Source of the DNA: DASXMT01 sp963812965
GTDB lineage: Bacteria; Actinomycetota; Acidimicrobiia; Acidimicrobiales; RAAP-2
DNA length: 64,000 nucleotides
Direction of reading: 5' to 3'
Assembly (NCBI GenBank): GCA_963812965.1
Contig: CAWEXG010000002.1
Location: 372,001-436,000 of the forward strand
Shown here: piece after piece, positions 18,279 through 27,301 of the stretch
Layout of the letters: each line of letters starts with the position of its first letter
Position numbering within the stretch: the stretch's first letter is position 1
The notes under the pieces: generated by a model
Told to the model about the DNA's origin: nothing
The model's input: the letters and a program-made list of their open reading frames with translations, nothing else
Databases searched by the model: none
Translations under genes and position numbers: made by a program

Positions 18279-19448
18279 ATGTCCATCGACGAAGCACAGG
18301 TGCGGGCGGCTGCCCAGGCAGTGGTCGACCCAGAGCTCCGCCGGCCACTGGGCGAGTTGGGCATGGTGCGATCCGTGAAGGCGAGACGCCACCGGGTCAC
18401 GATCGATCTGGCGTTGCCGGTCGGTCACTATCCGGAGGTCGACGAGCTGATCGCCCGTGTCCGGGCAGCGGTGGACACCATCGGCGGCGTCGACGAGGTT
18501 TCGATCGAGCCCGTCACCATGACCGAAGAGGAGCGCCACCGTCTCCGTATGTTGCTGCGTGGCGAAGCCCTCGACGGCGGTGTCTCGGCCTACTCCGACG
18601 AGAACGGCCACTCTCACGGTGGGCAGCTCGGGCACGAGGAGGGCCGCCCCAACCGGTTCATGCTCCCCCGGTCCTCAACACGAGTGATCGGGGTGTCGTC
18701 CGGCAAGGGTGGGGTGGGGAAGTCCTCGGTCACGGTCAACCTCGCCGTGGCTCTGGCCAGAGCCGGGTACGACGTCGGGATCCTCGACGCCGACGTCTAC
18801 GGGTTCTCTGTGCCGAAGATGCTCGGGGTGCGCACCGATCCGCTGATCATCGACGACCTGGTGATCCCGCCGACAGCCAACGGTGTGCGGTGTCTGTCGA
18901 TGGGGTTCTTCGTTCCCGACGAGACGCCGGTCATCTGGCGGGGCCCCATGCTCCACAAGGCGCTCGAGCAGTTTCTGGTCGACGCATACTGGGGAGAGCC
19001 GGACTTTCTGCTGATCGACATGCCTCCGGGCACCGGGGATGTCACCCTGTCGCTCGGGCAGTACCTCACGAAGACCGAGGTGTTCGTGGTGACGACGCCT
19101 CAGGCTGCAGCGCAGCGTGTGGCGCAGCGCTCTGCCTATGCCGCTCGCAAGTTGAAGCTCTCCGTGCGCGGCGTCATCGAGAACATGAGCTGGTTCATTG
19201 GGGATGACGGGACCCGTTACGAGCTGTTCGGTGCCGGCGGGGGCCAGAGCCTTGCCGACGAGCTCGGTGTGCCGCTACTGGCGCAGGTGCCCCTGGTGTC
19301 TACCGTGCGTGAAGGTGGTGACAATGGGGTGCCGGTCATGGTGGCCGAGCCCGACGGCGAGGCCGCTCAGGCGTTCGTCGGATTGGCGCAGCGACTGGTC
19401 GAGCTGGGACCAGCACGCGTGTACCGCAAAGAGCTCACCGTCCGCTGA
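18279..19448 (+). CDS. mrp: Mrp/ApbC-type P-loop ATPase, Fe-S carrier family
   Basis: A 389-residue protein: an N-terminal MIP18 (DUF59) domain (VVDPELRRPLGELGMV), then a deviant Walker A (SSGKGGVGKSSVTVNLA), switch region DADVYGFSVPKMLGV and Walker B LLIDMPPGTGD. The family loads and transfers Fe-S clusters. The C-terminal CxxC that binds the cluster in ApbC is absent: the equivalent stretch reads MSWFIGDDGTRYELFG. That seems usual in actinobacterial members and leaves the cluster site open. ATG 18279 follows GAGGAGAG with suitable spacing and is preferred over longer in-frame extensions. Confidence 0.88.
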   Translation: MSIDEAQVRAAAQAVVDPELRRPLGELGMVRSVKARRHRVTIDLALPVGHYPEVDELIARVRAAVDTIGGVDEVSIEPVTMTEEERHRLRMLLRGEALDGGVSAYSDENGHSHGGQLGHEEGRPNRFMLPRSSTRVIGVSSGKGGVGKSSVTVNLAVALARAGYDVGILDADVYGFSVPKMLGVRTDPLIIDDLVIPPTANGVRCLSMGFFVPDETPVIWRGPMLHKALEQFLVDAYWGEPDFLLIDMPPGTGDVTLSLGQYLTKTEVFVVTTPQAAAQRVAQRSAYAARKLKLSVRGVIENMSWFIGDDGTRYELFGAGGGQSLADELGVPLLAQVPLVSTVREGGDNGVPVMVAEPDGEAAQAFVGLAQRLVELGPARVYRKELTVR

Positions 19449-19541
19449 ACCACTGAACCGAACACCGCCCGGTGCGGAAGTGCGGTGCTCAAGCCCGGTG
19501 CGGAAGCAGCAGTCGACATCCAGGTAGACCGGTCTCTCAAC

Positions 19542-19588
19542 GGGGTGACCCACACCCCCCATGTGTGTCATGTCACCGATGTCACCCC
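19542..19588. terminator. Possible terminator hairpin between convergent mrp and dgt
   Basis: GGGGTGAC (19542-19549) pairs with GTCACCCC (19581-19588) around a loop that contains a second pairing (CACAC with GTGTG). It lies between convergent genes and overlaps the dgt stop. No U-tract follows, so the role is uncertain. Confidence 0.35.
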
Positions 19589-20757
19589 ACAGCGGGTCGG
19601 CTGGCAACCCCCACACCCACCGGCAGTTTGGCAGGGTCCCAGCCGAGCACCGCCACTGCCTGAGCGAACGCGAAGCGGTCGGTCATCCCGGCGACGTACT
19701 CGACACCGGCGCGTAACGCCTCGGGTTCACCACCGCGTAGGTCCTGTCCCGCCTCGCTGACCGACGGGATCTGATTCGGGCGGTCGGCGTAGTGCTCGAC
19801 GAGGGCTCGCAGTACCGCCACGACCGCCCTGCCCTGGGCCACCGAGCTGGGACGGAGATAGATGTGCTCGTAGTTGCTGGTCCTGAACGCTGCCAGCGCG
19901 TCGGCGAGGTCCTCGTCCATGCCGATCCGGCCGGTCCGGAGCACGGTGTCGACCACACCACCGATGAAGGTCCCGAGCTGCTGGCTTCGCCGCTCGCCGC
20001 ACTGCTCCCGCACCTGGTCCGGAAGGACCGAGGGGGTGACGATCCCGCTCGCCACTGCGTCCTCGAAGTCGTGGCAGACATAGGCGATCCGGTCCGCCCA
20101 GCTCACCACCTCGCCTTCGGCCGTGGCCGGTGCCGGCCTGGACCACGAGTGGTTCCGGATGCCGTCGAGTGTTTCGGTACACAGGTTGAGGGGATCCAGT
20201 GAGACGTCGGCTCCCCAGGTGGCGTGGTCGAAGCCGCCGTCGAGGTACGGAGCGAGCGCGTCCTCGCTGGCATGGCCTCCGGGGCCGTGGCCACAGTCGT
20301 GGCCGAGGGCGATGGCTTCGGTGAGCGCGACGTTGAGCCGGCAGGCTCGAGCGATGCCGGTGGCAACCTGCGCCACCTCCAACGCGTGGGTGAGACGGGT
20401 TCGCTGGTGGTCGTCGGGGAACACGAACACCTGGGTCTTCCCGGCCAGCCGCCGAAAAGCCGTGGCGTGCAGGATCCGGTCACGGTCACGCTCGAAGCAC
20501 GTTCGCCACGGATCGGGCTCCTCGAACCGTGCTCGGTTGCCGGATCCGTTGGCATGGGTGGCTCCCGAGGCGAGCTGCCCACCTTCGGCCAGCTCGCGTT
20601 CGGTGCGGTCGAACGGGATGACGCTGCCACTCGCCCCGGCCCCGGCATGGCTGTCGGCATGGGCGAACCTGACGCCGTCGCCCAAGAAGCCGGCCATGGT
20701 CGCTGCCCACTGCTGCGTTCGCTCGGTTTCGGGGTCCTGTTCGGTCTCGTCCGACAT
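19582..20757 (-). CDS. dgt: Deoxyguanosinetriphosphate triphosphohydrolase-like protein
   Basis: A 391-residue HD-domain protein. The metal-binding residues are in RLTHALEVAQVATG and EAIALGHDCGHGPGGH (the H...HD pair), with a downstream SWADRIAYVCHDFEDA helix supplying the last Asp. The family cleaves dNTPs to nucleoside and triphosphate, or is an uncharacterised relative. The N-terminal 60 residues before FEEPDPWRTCFERDRDRI are variable and low in conservation. The gene reads leftward, convergent with mrp and divergent from the DUF3107 gene. Confidence 0.88.
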   Translation of the reverse strand: MSDETEQDPETERTQQWAATMAGFLGDGVRFAHADSHAGAGASGSVIPFDRTERELAEGGQLASGATHANGSGNRARFEEPDPWRTCFERDRDRILHATAFRRLAGKTQVFVFPDDHQRTRLTHALEVAQVATGIARACRLNVALTEAIALGHDCGHGPGGHASEDALAPYLDGGFDHATWGADVSLDPLNLCTETLDGIRNHSWSRPAPATAEGEVVSWADRIAYVCHDFEDAVASGIVTPSVLPDQVREQCGERRSQQLGTFIGGVVDTVLRTGRIGMDEDLADALAAFRTSNYEHIYLRPSSVAQGRAVVAVLRALVEHYADRPNQIPSVSEAGQDLRGGEPEALRAGVEYVAGMTDRFAFAQAVAVLGWDPAKLPVGVGVASRPAVG

Positions 20758-20835
20758 CCCCTCCAGTGTGCCGCACCGGTGTGACCGACGGCTTCCGCGC
20801 CGGGTGGGACAGGGATCGTTGTATCGTCGGAGGCA

Positions 20836-20857
20836 GCCGGCAGAGCTGCCGGCGCCC
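20836..20857 (+). terminator. GC-rich hairpin with T-run ahead of the DUF3107 gene
   Basis: GCCGGCAG-AG-CTGCCGGC (20836-20853) is a perfect 8-bp stem followed by GCCCTTTTG, the form of an intrinsic terminator read rightward. It ends only 20 bases before the GTG start of the next gene, so it could attenuate that gene or end a short leader RNA. Confidence 0.5.
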
Positions 20858-20877
20858 TTTTGAGAGGAGCGTGCCAG

Positions 20878-21114
20878 GTGGACGTGCGTATCGGGATTGT
20901 CCAGTCGGTCAAGGAGCTCGACATCGAGCTGGCCGAGGACACAGATCGTGACAAGATCCTGGCCGATATCGAAGGGGCCCTGGTCGGCGACGGCGGCGTC
21001 CTGTGGTTGACCGACCGGAAGGGCCGGAAGGTGGGTGTGCCGGCGCGCAAGGTTGCGTACATCGAGATCGATGCTCCGTCGACCGATCGACGGGTCGGTT
21101 TCGGGATCTCCTGA
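20878..21114 (+). CDS. DUF3107 family protein
   Basis: A 78-residue protein matching the short actinobacterial DUF3107 family (opening VDVRIGIVQSVKEL, then AEDTDRDKILADIEGAL, then KVGVPARKVAYIEID). No catalytic motif is evident and its function is unknown. GTG 20878 is set by AGAGGAG 8 bases upstream. The family is widespread in actinobacteria, so it serves here mainly as a lineage marker. It follows a terminator-like hairpin. Confidence 0.85.
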   Translation: MDVRIGIVQSVKELDIELAEDTDRDKILADIEGALVGDGGVLWLTDRKGRKVGVPARKVAYIEIDAPSTDRRVGFGIS

Positions 21115-21219
21115 GCCATTGAGGTGATCTCTCCTGAGCTATGAGGTGATCTCTTGGCCTGCTCCTCGGCCAGTCCCTTCCTCTGGCACCGTCTCTGACG
21201 CCGCCCGCCGGGTGATCAG

Positions 21220-22168
21220 GTGACAACGCTCCTCGATCTGAAGCTGGTGTTCGTCTCGGGAAAGGGCGGTGTCGGTAAGACCACGGTGGCGTCCGCTCTC
21301 GCCCTGCTCGCGTCGCAGCACGGCAAGCGGGTCCTGATCTGCGAGGTGGACGCCAAGGGCGATGTCGCCGGGTTCTACGAGGCGGGACCGACGAGGTTTC
21401 GGGAGAAGGAGCTGTTGCCGGGGCTGTTCGCCATGTCCATGGACACCGAGGCGTCCCTCCGGGAGTACCTGAAGCTCCAGCTCCGCATCCCGGTGGTCGG
21501 TCGGATCGGTCCGTTGGCCAAGGCGTTCGACTTCGTCGCCACCGCGGCGCCCGGTGTCCGGGAGATACTCACTGTTGGCAAGCTCTGCTACGAGGTCCGG
21601 GAGCGCCACTACGACCTGGTGGTGGTGGATGCTCCGGCATCGGGTCACATCGTCGGGCAGCTGGCCGCACCCCAGGCCATCAACGAGCTGGTGAAGGTCG
21701 GCCTCATCCGGACTCCAGACCGACTGGATGCTGGACATCCTCTCGGATCCGGTCCAGACGGGCCTGGTGGCGGTGTGCACGCCGGAGGAGATGCCGGTGA
21801 ACGAGACCATCGAGCTGGCCGACCGGGTGCGCCAGGAGACGACCGTGCAGCTGTCAGGCGTGGTGGTGAACCGGGTGCTTCCCGAGCTCTTCGGTCGCCA
21901 GGAGGAGGCGGTGTTCGACGCTCTGTGCACGACCGGACCCGCCCAGGAGCTCGGTGAGCTGGCGGGAGGCGATGTCACCCCGGTGCTCCAGGCGGCCACG
22001 TTGGCCGTGACCATGCGCCGGACCCGTGCGACCCATCTCGAGCGACTACGAGCCGGGATCGATCCCTCGGTGCCGATGCTGTACCTGCCGTACCTGTTCA
22101 CCCGCTCCCACGGGTTGAGGACCACGAAGCAGGTAGCCGCGTCCCTCGGTGAAGAGCTCGGTTTCTGA
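21220..22168 (+). CDS. ArsA-family ATPase, first of a pair (one frameshift)
   Basis: Deviant Walker A FVSGKGGVGKTTVASALALL at the N-terminus, ADP-sensing DAKGDVAGFYE, and Walker B-like LVVVDAPASGH mark the ArsA/GET3 P-loop family. One indel near 21715-21722 moves the frame: the second part starts MLDILSDPVQTGLVAVCTPE and runs to 22168. Together they give about 315 residues, a single ArsA domain. The stop overlaps the start of a second ArsA-type ATPase (TGATG), so the two likely work as a heterodimer, as adjacent ArsA pairs do in other actinobacteria. No arsenite genes are present and the cargo is unknown. Confidence 0.82.
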
Positions 22169-23586
22169 TGGCGCCGAGCAAGCCGGGTGAACCGGGCAAG
22201 CGGAACAAGCCGAGTGAACCGAGCAAGTCGAGCGAACCGAACAAGCGGACGACCAAGGTCAACAACGCAGCCAAGCTGAGGAAGTCGACGACCAAGTCGG
22301 GTGAACCAGGTGCACGGAGGACCAAGGCCGCCGCCACCAAGGCCGCCACAGCCACAGGAGCCAGAACCACCAGAACCGAAGGATTCACAGCCAAAGGCGC
22401 CATAACCAAAGTCGCCGGCTCGGGATCGATCGATGGCCTGCTGGCATCCAAGGAGATCATGATCGTCTGTGGTCCTGGCGGGGTGGGGAAGACCACCACG
22501 ACCGCCGCCGCCGCTGTCATGGCTGCGGTCCACCACGGCGGCAAGGTGTTGGTGCTCACCGTCGACCCGGCCAAGCGTCTGGCCAACGCCCTCGGTCTGG
22601 GAGGGATCGGGAACACTGAGCTGCGGATCCCGGACGAGGCGTTCCGGGACGCAGGTCTGAAGCCACGAGGTGAGCTGTGGGCGGCGATGCTCGACACGAA
22701 GGAGTCCTGGGACGACCTGGTTCGCCGCCACGCCCCCGACGAACAGATCCGAGATGAGATCTTGGCCAACCCGCTCTACCAGAACATCTCGGGCCGGTTC
22801 GTCCAGAGCCACGACTACATCGCCATGGAGCGGCTCTATGAGATCCATGCCGAGGGCGACTACGACCTGATCGTCGTGGACACGCCTCCCACCCGGAACG
22901 CTTTGGATTTCCTGGACGCACCGCAACGGTTGGCCGACTTCTTCTCGTCCAGGCTGTTGCGGTGGCTCATCGTCCCCTACCGGTCGAGGCTGGTCAACGC
23001 AGCGACGAAGCCCTTCTACCAGATCGCCGACCGGATCCTCGGGACACAGTTCCTGGCCGACATCTCCGAGTTCTTCATCTTGTTCCAGTCGATGCACGAT
23101 GGGTTCGTCGAGCGAGCCGAAGCGGTAGGGCGGTTGCTGTCGGACCGGCGGACAACGTTCATGGTGGTGTCGACCCTCGAAGCAGTGCCGCTCCGTGAGG
23201 CGGAGTTCTTCGCCCATGAGCTCACCGCCCGCCATCTGCACCTCGGAGCCATCGTGTTGAACAAGGTGCTCCCCGACTACTTTCGGGATGGGCCGTCGGC
23301 GGCGGTGGCGGAGACGTTGAAGGAACGGGCACCGGAGCTGGCCCAGGGTTTGGTCACGTCGCTCGGTGGTGCGGACGGTGCGCTGGCAGACGAGGCCAAC
23401 ATCCGACGGGTGCTCATCGAGGTGGCGGAGAGCTACCTCAACTTCTCGGTGGTGGCTCGTCGTGAGGCCGAGGAGCAGGCGCAGTTGGCCAACACGCCTG
23501 AGGTACTCGCCACCGTCCCGTTCTTCGATACCGACATCTTCGACCTGTCCGGGTTGGTGCGGCTGGGCGAGCAGATCTGGTCGTGA
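22168..23586 (+). CDS. ArsA-family ATPase with basic N-terminal extension
   Basis: Residues about 1-85 form a basic, low-complexity extension (GKRNKPSEPSKSSEPNKR) rich in Lys, Ser, Thr, Ala and Pro. Then follows a complete ArsA domain: MIVCGPGGVGKTTTTAAAAV, VLTVDPAKRLANALGL, Walker B LIVVDTPPTRNALDFL and SMHDGFVERAEAV. It is coupled to the first ArsA-like gene by a TGATG overlap. The extension has a tandem-repeat look and may be a flexible tether or a nucleic-acid-binding tail. No membrane partner is adjacent. ArsA/GET3 relatives drive anion export or tail-anchored protein delivery; neither can be assigned here. Confidence 0.88.
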   Translation: MAPSKPGEPGKRNKPSEPSKSSEPNKRTTKVNNAAKLRKSTTKSGEPGARRTKAAATKAATATGARTTRTEGFTAKGAITKVAGSGSIDGLLASKEIMIVCGPGGVGKTTTTAAAAVMAAVHHGGKVLVLTVDPAKRLANALGLGGIGNTELRIPDEAFRDAGLKPRGELWAAMLDTKESWDDLVRRHAPDEQIRDEILANPLYQNISGRFVQSHDYIAMERLYEIHAEGDYDLIVVDTPPTRNALDFLDAPQRLADFFSSRLLRWLIVPYRSRLVNAATKPFYQIADRILGTQFLADISEFFILFQSMHDGFVERAEAVGRLLSDRRTTFMVVSTLEAVPLREAEFFAHELTARHLHLGAIVLNKVLPDYFRDGPSAAVAETLKERAPELAQGLVTSLGGADGALADEANIRRVLIEVAESYLNFSVVARREAEEQAQLANTPEVLATVPFFDTDIFDLSGLVRLGEQIWS

Positions 23587-23632
23587 TGGAGCCCGGGGAG
23601 ACCCGCTCGACTACCTGCCTTACGATGCAGCC

Positions 23633-24272
23633 ATGACTGACATCATCGATCCGGCCATCGAGGCCTACGCGGTAGCGCACACCACTGCTCCTCCTTCGTA
23701 CTTGGCGGCGGTCGCCGAAGAGACCGAGGCGACACTGCCCAACTTCGGCATGATGGTCGGGAACCTGGAAGGGCGCTTCCTGGAGCTGCTGGTCTTTGCC
23801 ACCGGAGCGACCAGGATCCTGGAGATCGGGACGTTCACCGGCTACTCGTCCTTGTCCATGGCAGCGGGGTTGGCCCCCGGTGGCACGATCGTCTCCTGCG
23901 AGCTCAACCCGGTCCACGCCGAGATAGCTCAGCGCCATATCGCCTTCAGCCCGTACGCCGACTGCATCGAAGTCGTGGTCGGCCCGGCGCTCGAGTCGAT
24001 TGCCGAGCTGCCTGGCCCGTTCGATCTCGTGTTCATCGATGCAGACAAGGCCGGGTACCTCGGACTACTTCGAGGCCGTCTTCCCGAAGCTGGCTCCTCG
24101 TGGACTGATCGCGGCCGACAACACTTTGTGGAGGGCCGTGGTGGACCGAGCGACACCTCGGCGACGACCGAGGCACCTTCGGGCCTTCAACGAGCGGGTG
24201 GCAGACGACCCGGGTCGTCGCCGTCCAGACCACGGTCGCGACGGCGTGACCCTTATCCGCCGGGCCGACTGA
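23633..24272 (+). pseudogene. SAM-dependent O-methyltransferase (frame-broken)
   Basis: A family 3 O-methyltransferase (caffeoyl-CoA/catechol type) of about 215 residues. The first 140 residues are intact: SAM motif LEIGTFTGYSSLSMAAGL, then ISCELNP-like IVSCELNPVH, and metal-binding LVFIDADKAGY. The rest (DYFEAVFPKLAPRGLIAADN, LRAFNERVADDP, DGVTLIRRAD) lies in changing frames after breaks near 24057, 24130, 24215 and 24240. Start ATG 23633. It probably methylates a small catechol-like substrate. It is separated by 46 bases from the ArsA-like gene. Confidence 0.8.
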
Positions 24273-24323
24273 GCTCCCTCGAACTGTACAGACCACGGTG
24301 CGGGATGGCCGTGACCTTGATAC

Positions 24324-25297
24324 GTGAACGGGCGGACTGCAGTGCTCGACTACCACCTCCATCTCTGGCCCCACTACGCAGCGTGATGCCGAGGCGACCG
24401 TTGAGCAGGTGGCTGCCTACTGCGAGCATGCGGTTGCCGCGGGCGTGACCGAGATCGCTCTCACCGAGCACCTCTTCCGGTTCGTCCAGACGGACAAACT
24501 GCTGCATGGGTTCTGGGACGATCTTCCCGGGGAAGCGCTTCGACCCGGGCATGGCCGCCTACTGGGACCATCACGCCCGTGTCGATCTCGATACCTACGT
24601 CGAGGTGGTCCAGGCGGTGAAGGCCGAGGGTCTCCCGGTCGTGCTCGGCATGGAGGTCGACTACTACGAGGGCCGTATGGACGAGGTCGCTGCGCTGTTG
24701 CGCGACTACCCGTTCGACGTCCTGCTCGGGTCGGTGCACTGGCTGGGGACATGGCGGTTCGACGTGTTGGGCGATCCGCAGGTCATGGCGGAGTGGGAGG
24801 TACGGGACGTCGACCAGGTCTGGGACGAGTACACCCGGGCCATGGAAGAGCTGGGTCAGTCCGGGGCGTGCGACGTCTACGCCCACCCCGATCTGGTGAA
24901 GGTGGCCGGTCACGTCCCCCGGGTGCCCGACGAGTTCTACGACCGCATCGCCGAAGCGGCAGCGTCCTCGGGCATGGCGGCAGAGGTCTCGTCGGCCGGA
25001 TGGCGGAAGCCGGTGGGTGAGGTCTACCCCGCTCCCCCGTTGTTGCAGCGTTTCATCGATCGGGGAGTGCCGCTCACCACCGCTTCGGACGCTCACACCC
25101 TGCCCGACGTGGCCGATCGGGCGTCCGACCTACAGTCGTTGCTCACCGGTGTGGGCGTGTCCGAGCTTCGGGCGTTCCGGAGCCGGCGTCCTCACGATGT
25201 ACCTCTGGCCGATATCCCACCAGCGGGACGGCCAGACGGCCGGGCTGACCCAGACGGCCGGGCTGACCGAACGGCCGATGTGGTGAGCGAGGCCTGA
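24324..25297 (+). pseudogene. PHP-domain phosphatase, histidinol-phosphatase-like (frame-broken)
   Basis: The N-terminal metal site LDYHLHLWPH starts from GTG 24324 or 24342. After a break near 24385 the frame continues with VTEIALTEHLFRF, and after another near 24525 the third frame runs to 25297 with LGMEVDYYEG, DVLLGSVHWLG, CDVYAHPDLVK and TASDAHTLPDV, the ordered His/Asp/Glu clusters of the PHP trinuclear centre. The sequence best fits HisK-type histidinol-phosphate phosphatases. The tail (DGRADPDGRADRTAD) is made by an 18-bp repeat and is not conserved. The next gene starts two bases after the stop. Confidence 0.8.
25233..25268. repeat. 18-bp direct repeat at the end of the PHP gene
   Basis: CAGACGGCCGGGCTGACC occurs at 25233 and 25251 with a partial third copy after 25268, encoding the non-conserved C-terminal tail of the PHP protein. 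Confidence 0.85.
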
Positions 25298-25299
25298 CC

Positions 25300-26867
25300 A
25301 TGGCCACGCCGGTGGAGCTGGCCCTTGAGCGCACCGACCTTGTCGATGAGGAGCTGGCCCACCTGCAGCGGCTCTTGGGTACCTGGGGCATCCTCGCCGA
25401 CCTGGCCTTCTCCGACCTGGTGTTGCTCGCTCCCATGGCCCCTACGGCTCCCCAGCAGCGGTCAGCCGGACCGTTGTTGGTGGTTCTGGGGCAGATGCGC
25501 CCGTCCAACAGCGCCACGGTGGTTCAGCACGACCTGGTGGGCCAGACGGTCGGAGCTGCTGAGTGGCCCCTGGTGACATCGACGTTCCAGTCTGGCGAGG
25601 TCTCCCGGGGGGAGATACAGCTCGACCCGGCCGAGGATCCGGTGAAGCTGCAGTGCATCCCCGTCCGCTGCGAAGGTGTCACCGTTGCCGTGCTGGCCCG
25701 TCTCTCTGCGGGGGCCGGTCGCCGACCTGGTCATCTGGAGCGGACGTACCGGGACGTGTTCGACCGGCTCGCCGTCATGCTGGCCGAGTCGACGTTCCCG
25801 TTCCCCAGCGAGGAGGTGGCCACCGAAGAGGTCCCCCGGGTCGGCGACGGCGTGGTGTTGGTCGACGAAGAGGGTCGGGTCCGCTACGCGTCGCCGAACG
25901 CCACCAACGCGCTCCATCGAATGGGTATGTACTCGCAGCTCGAGGGACGACGGCTCAACGACCTGGGTGTCGAGGAGTCGGCGATCGAGTGGGCGTTGGC
26001 GTCGGCGCTCCCGGTAGTGGAGGAAGTGGAGCGGCGTCCGGATGTCGCCGTGTTGCTGTACTGCATTCCGTTACTGGTCCAAGGAGATGTCACCGGCTGT
26101 CTGGTCCTGCTGCGTGACGTCACCGATCTTCGACGCCTGGACCGGTTGTTGCTGTCCAAGGACGCGGCGATCCGTGAGGTTCACCACCGCGTGAAGAACA
26201 ACCTCCAGACCATCTCGGCGCTCTTACGGCTGCAAGCACGACGGCTCGATCCGGGTGAAGGTCGGGTGGCGCTGTTCGAAGCCGAGCGCCGGGTGCGGTC
26301 GATCAGCATCGTCCACGAGATCCTGTCTCGGGACCCGAGCGACCAGGTGCCTTTCGACGAGATCGTCACGTCGTTGATACGGATGGCGGAGGACTCGGTG
26401 GTGTCGTCTCGTCCGATCATCTTCGGCGTCTCCGGTGCGCTGGGGGATGTTCCCGCTGACATCGCTACGCCGTTGGCGGTGGTCCTGGCCGAGACCTTGC
26501 AGAACGCGGTAGAGCACGCGTTCGTGGAGAACGACGACTCTGCTGTCGACGTTGCCGCTGAGAGCGACGTTGAAGGGGACACCGACACCGGGAGCGAGAG
26601 CCGGCGTCGGTAGGGCACATCGACGTCAACCTCGACACCCGGGGTGACCGGTTGGTGGTCGAGGTGCGAGACGACGGCTCGGGGCTTCCGAACGGTTTCG
26701 ACATCGACTTGACGCAGAGCTTGGGCCTGTCGATCGTCAGGGACCTGGTGCGGAGCCAGCTCGATGGGACCATCACCATGAGCAATCGGAGAGACGCAGA
26801 CCCGCAGTGTTCCGGCACGTTGGTCGTGCTGGATGTTCCGGTGGACCGCACGCCTCAGGTGGAGTAG
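25300..26867 (+). CDS. pdtaS: PdtaS-type sensor histidine kinase (one frameshift)
   Basis: Order of domains: an N-terminal histidine-kinase sensor (GAF-like, about residues 1-150), a PAS domain (VVLVDEEGRVRYASPNATNA to RDVTDLRRLDRL), then HisKA_2 with phosphoacceptor His in REVHHRVKNNLQTISALLRL, then a HATPase domain. The N box reads LAETLQNAVEHAFVEN. The G boxes (VEVRDDGSGLPNGF; LGLSIVRDLV) follow in another frame after an indel near 26612. The enzyme is a soluble kinase pairing with an ANTAR-type regulator (PdtaR) in mycobacteria. Its convergent neighbour is whiB1, the arrangement known from Mycobacterium tuberculosis Rv3220c-Rv3219. Confidence 0.85.
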
Positions 26868-27010
26868 GTCGAGTGACGGAGCGCAAGCGCGACAGACGCG
26901 CCGGAGCTCCCGGGCGCTTCAGAGGGGGAGCGGGGTGCTCAACAGTTGCGGGAGAGGTACTTCGTTGCGGAGTTGGCGTTCAGGATGCTCAGCGGTTGCG
27001 AAGGCAGCGA

Positions 27011-27301
27011 TCAGGAAGCACGGCGGCGTGCTGCCAACCACGCTTTCCGGAGCTTCCGACGCTCTTCTTCCGAAGTCCCACCCCAGACGCCGGACTCCTG
27101 GTTGGTGGCCAGGGCGAAATCGAGGCAGGGTTCCAGGGCTTCACAGCTGTTACAGACCCGCTTCGCCGCTTCGATCTGGTCGATGGCCAGCCCGGTTGTA
27201 CCGATCGGAAAGAACAGGTCCGGCTCGGTGTTGCGGCACGCCGCAACATCACGCCAATCGTTCTCGTCCCATTCGACCGTGCGATTCCAAACGAGGGCCA
27301 C
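27011..27301 (-). CDS. whiB1: WhiB-family Fe-S transcription factor, WhiB1-like
   Basis: A 96-residue protein with WRDVAACRNTEPDLFFP (Cys22), CNSCEALEPC (Cys50, Cys53, Cys59) and GVWGGTSEEERRK, the complete four-Cys [4Fe-4S] site and the beta-turn that contacts sigma factor. GTG 27301 is set by GGAGGAA a few bases upstream; a longer frame exists but lacks homology. The protein binds the housekeeping sigma factor and senses nitric oxide in mycobacteria. A consensus CRP site lies 39-54 bases upstream of the start. The neighbour pdtaS is convergent, supporting WhiB1 identity. Confidence 0.9.
   Translation of the reverse strand: MALVWNRTVEWDENDWRDVAACRNTEPDLFFPIGTTGLAIDQIEAAKRVCNSCEALEPCLDFALATNQESGVWGGTSEEERRKLRKAWLAARRRAS

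Noticed and set aside
21700..21730. Programmed ribosomal frameshifting in arsA1, ccmF, acnA and others
   Set aside because: No slippery heptamers with downstream structures were seen, the breaks occur in unrelated families never reported to use recoding, and single-base corrections restore normal sequence.
21139..23241. An uninterrupted antisense frame of about 700 codons opposite the two ArsA-like genes
   Set aside because: It shadows genes with clear ATPase motifs on the other strand. High GC content makes long antisense frames common, and the translated text has no domain.
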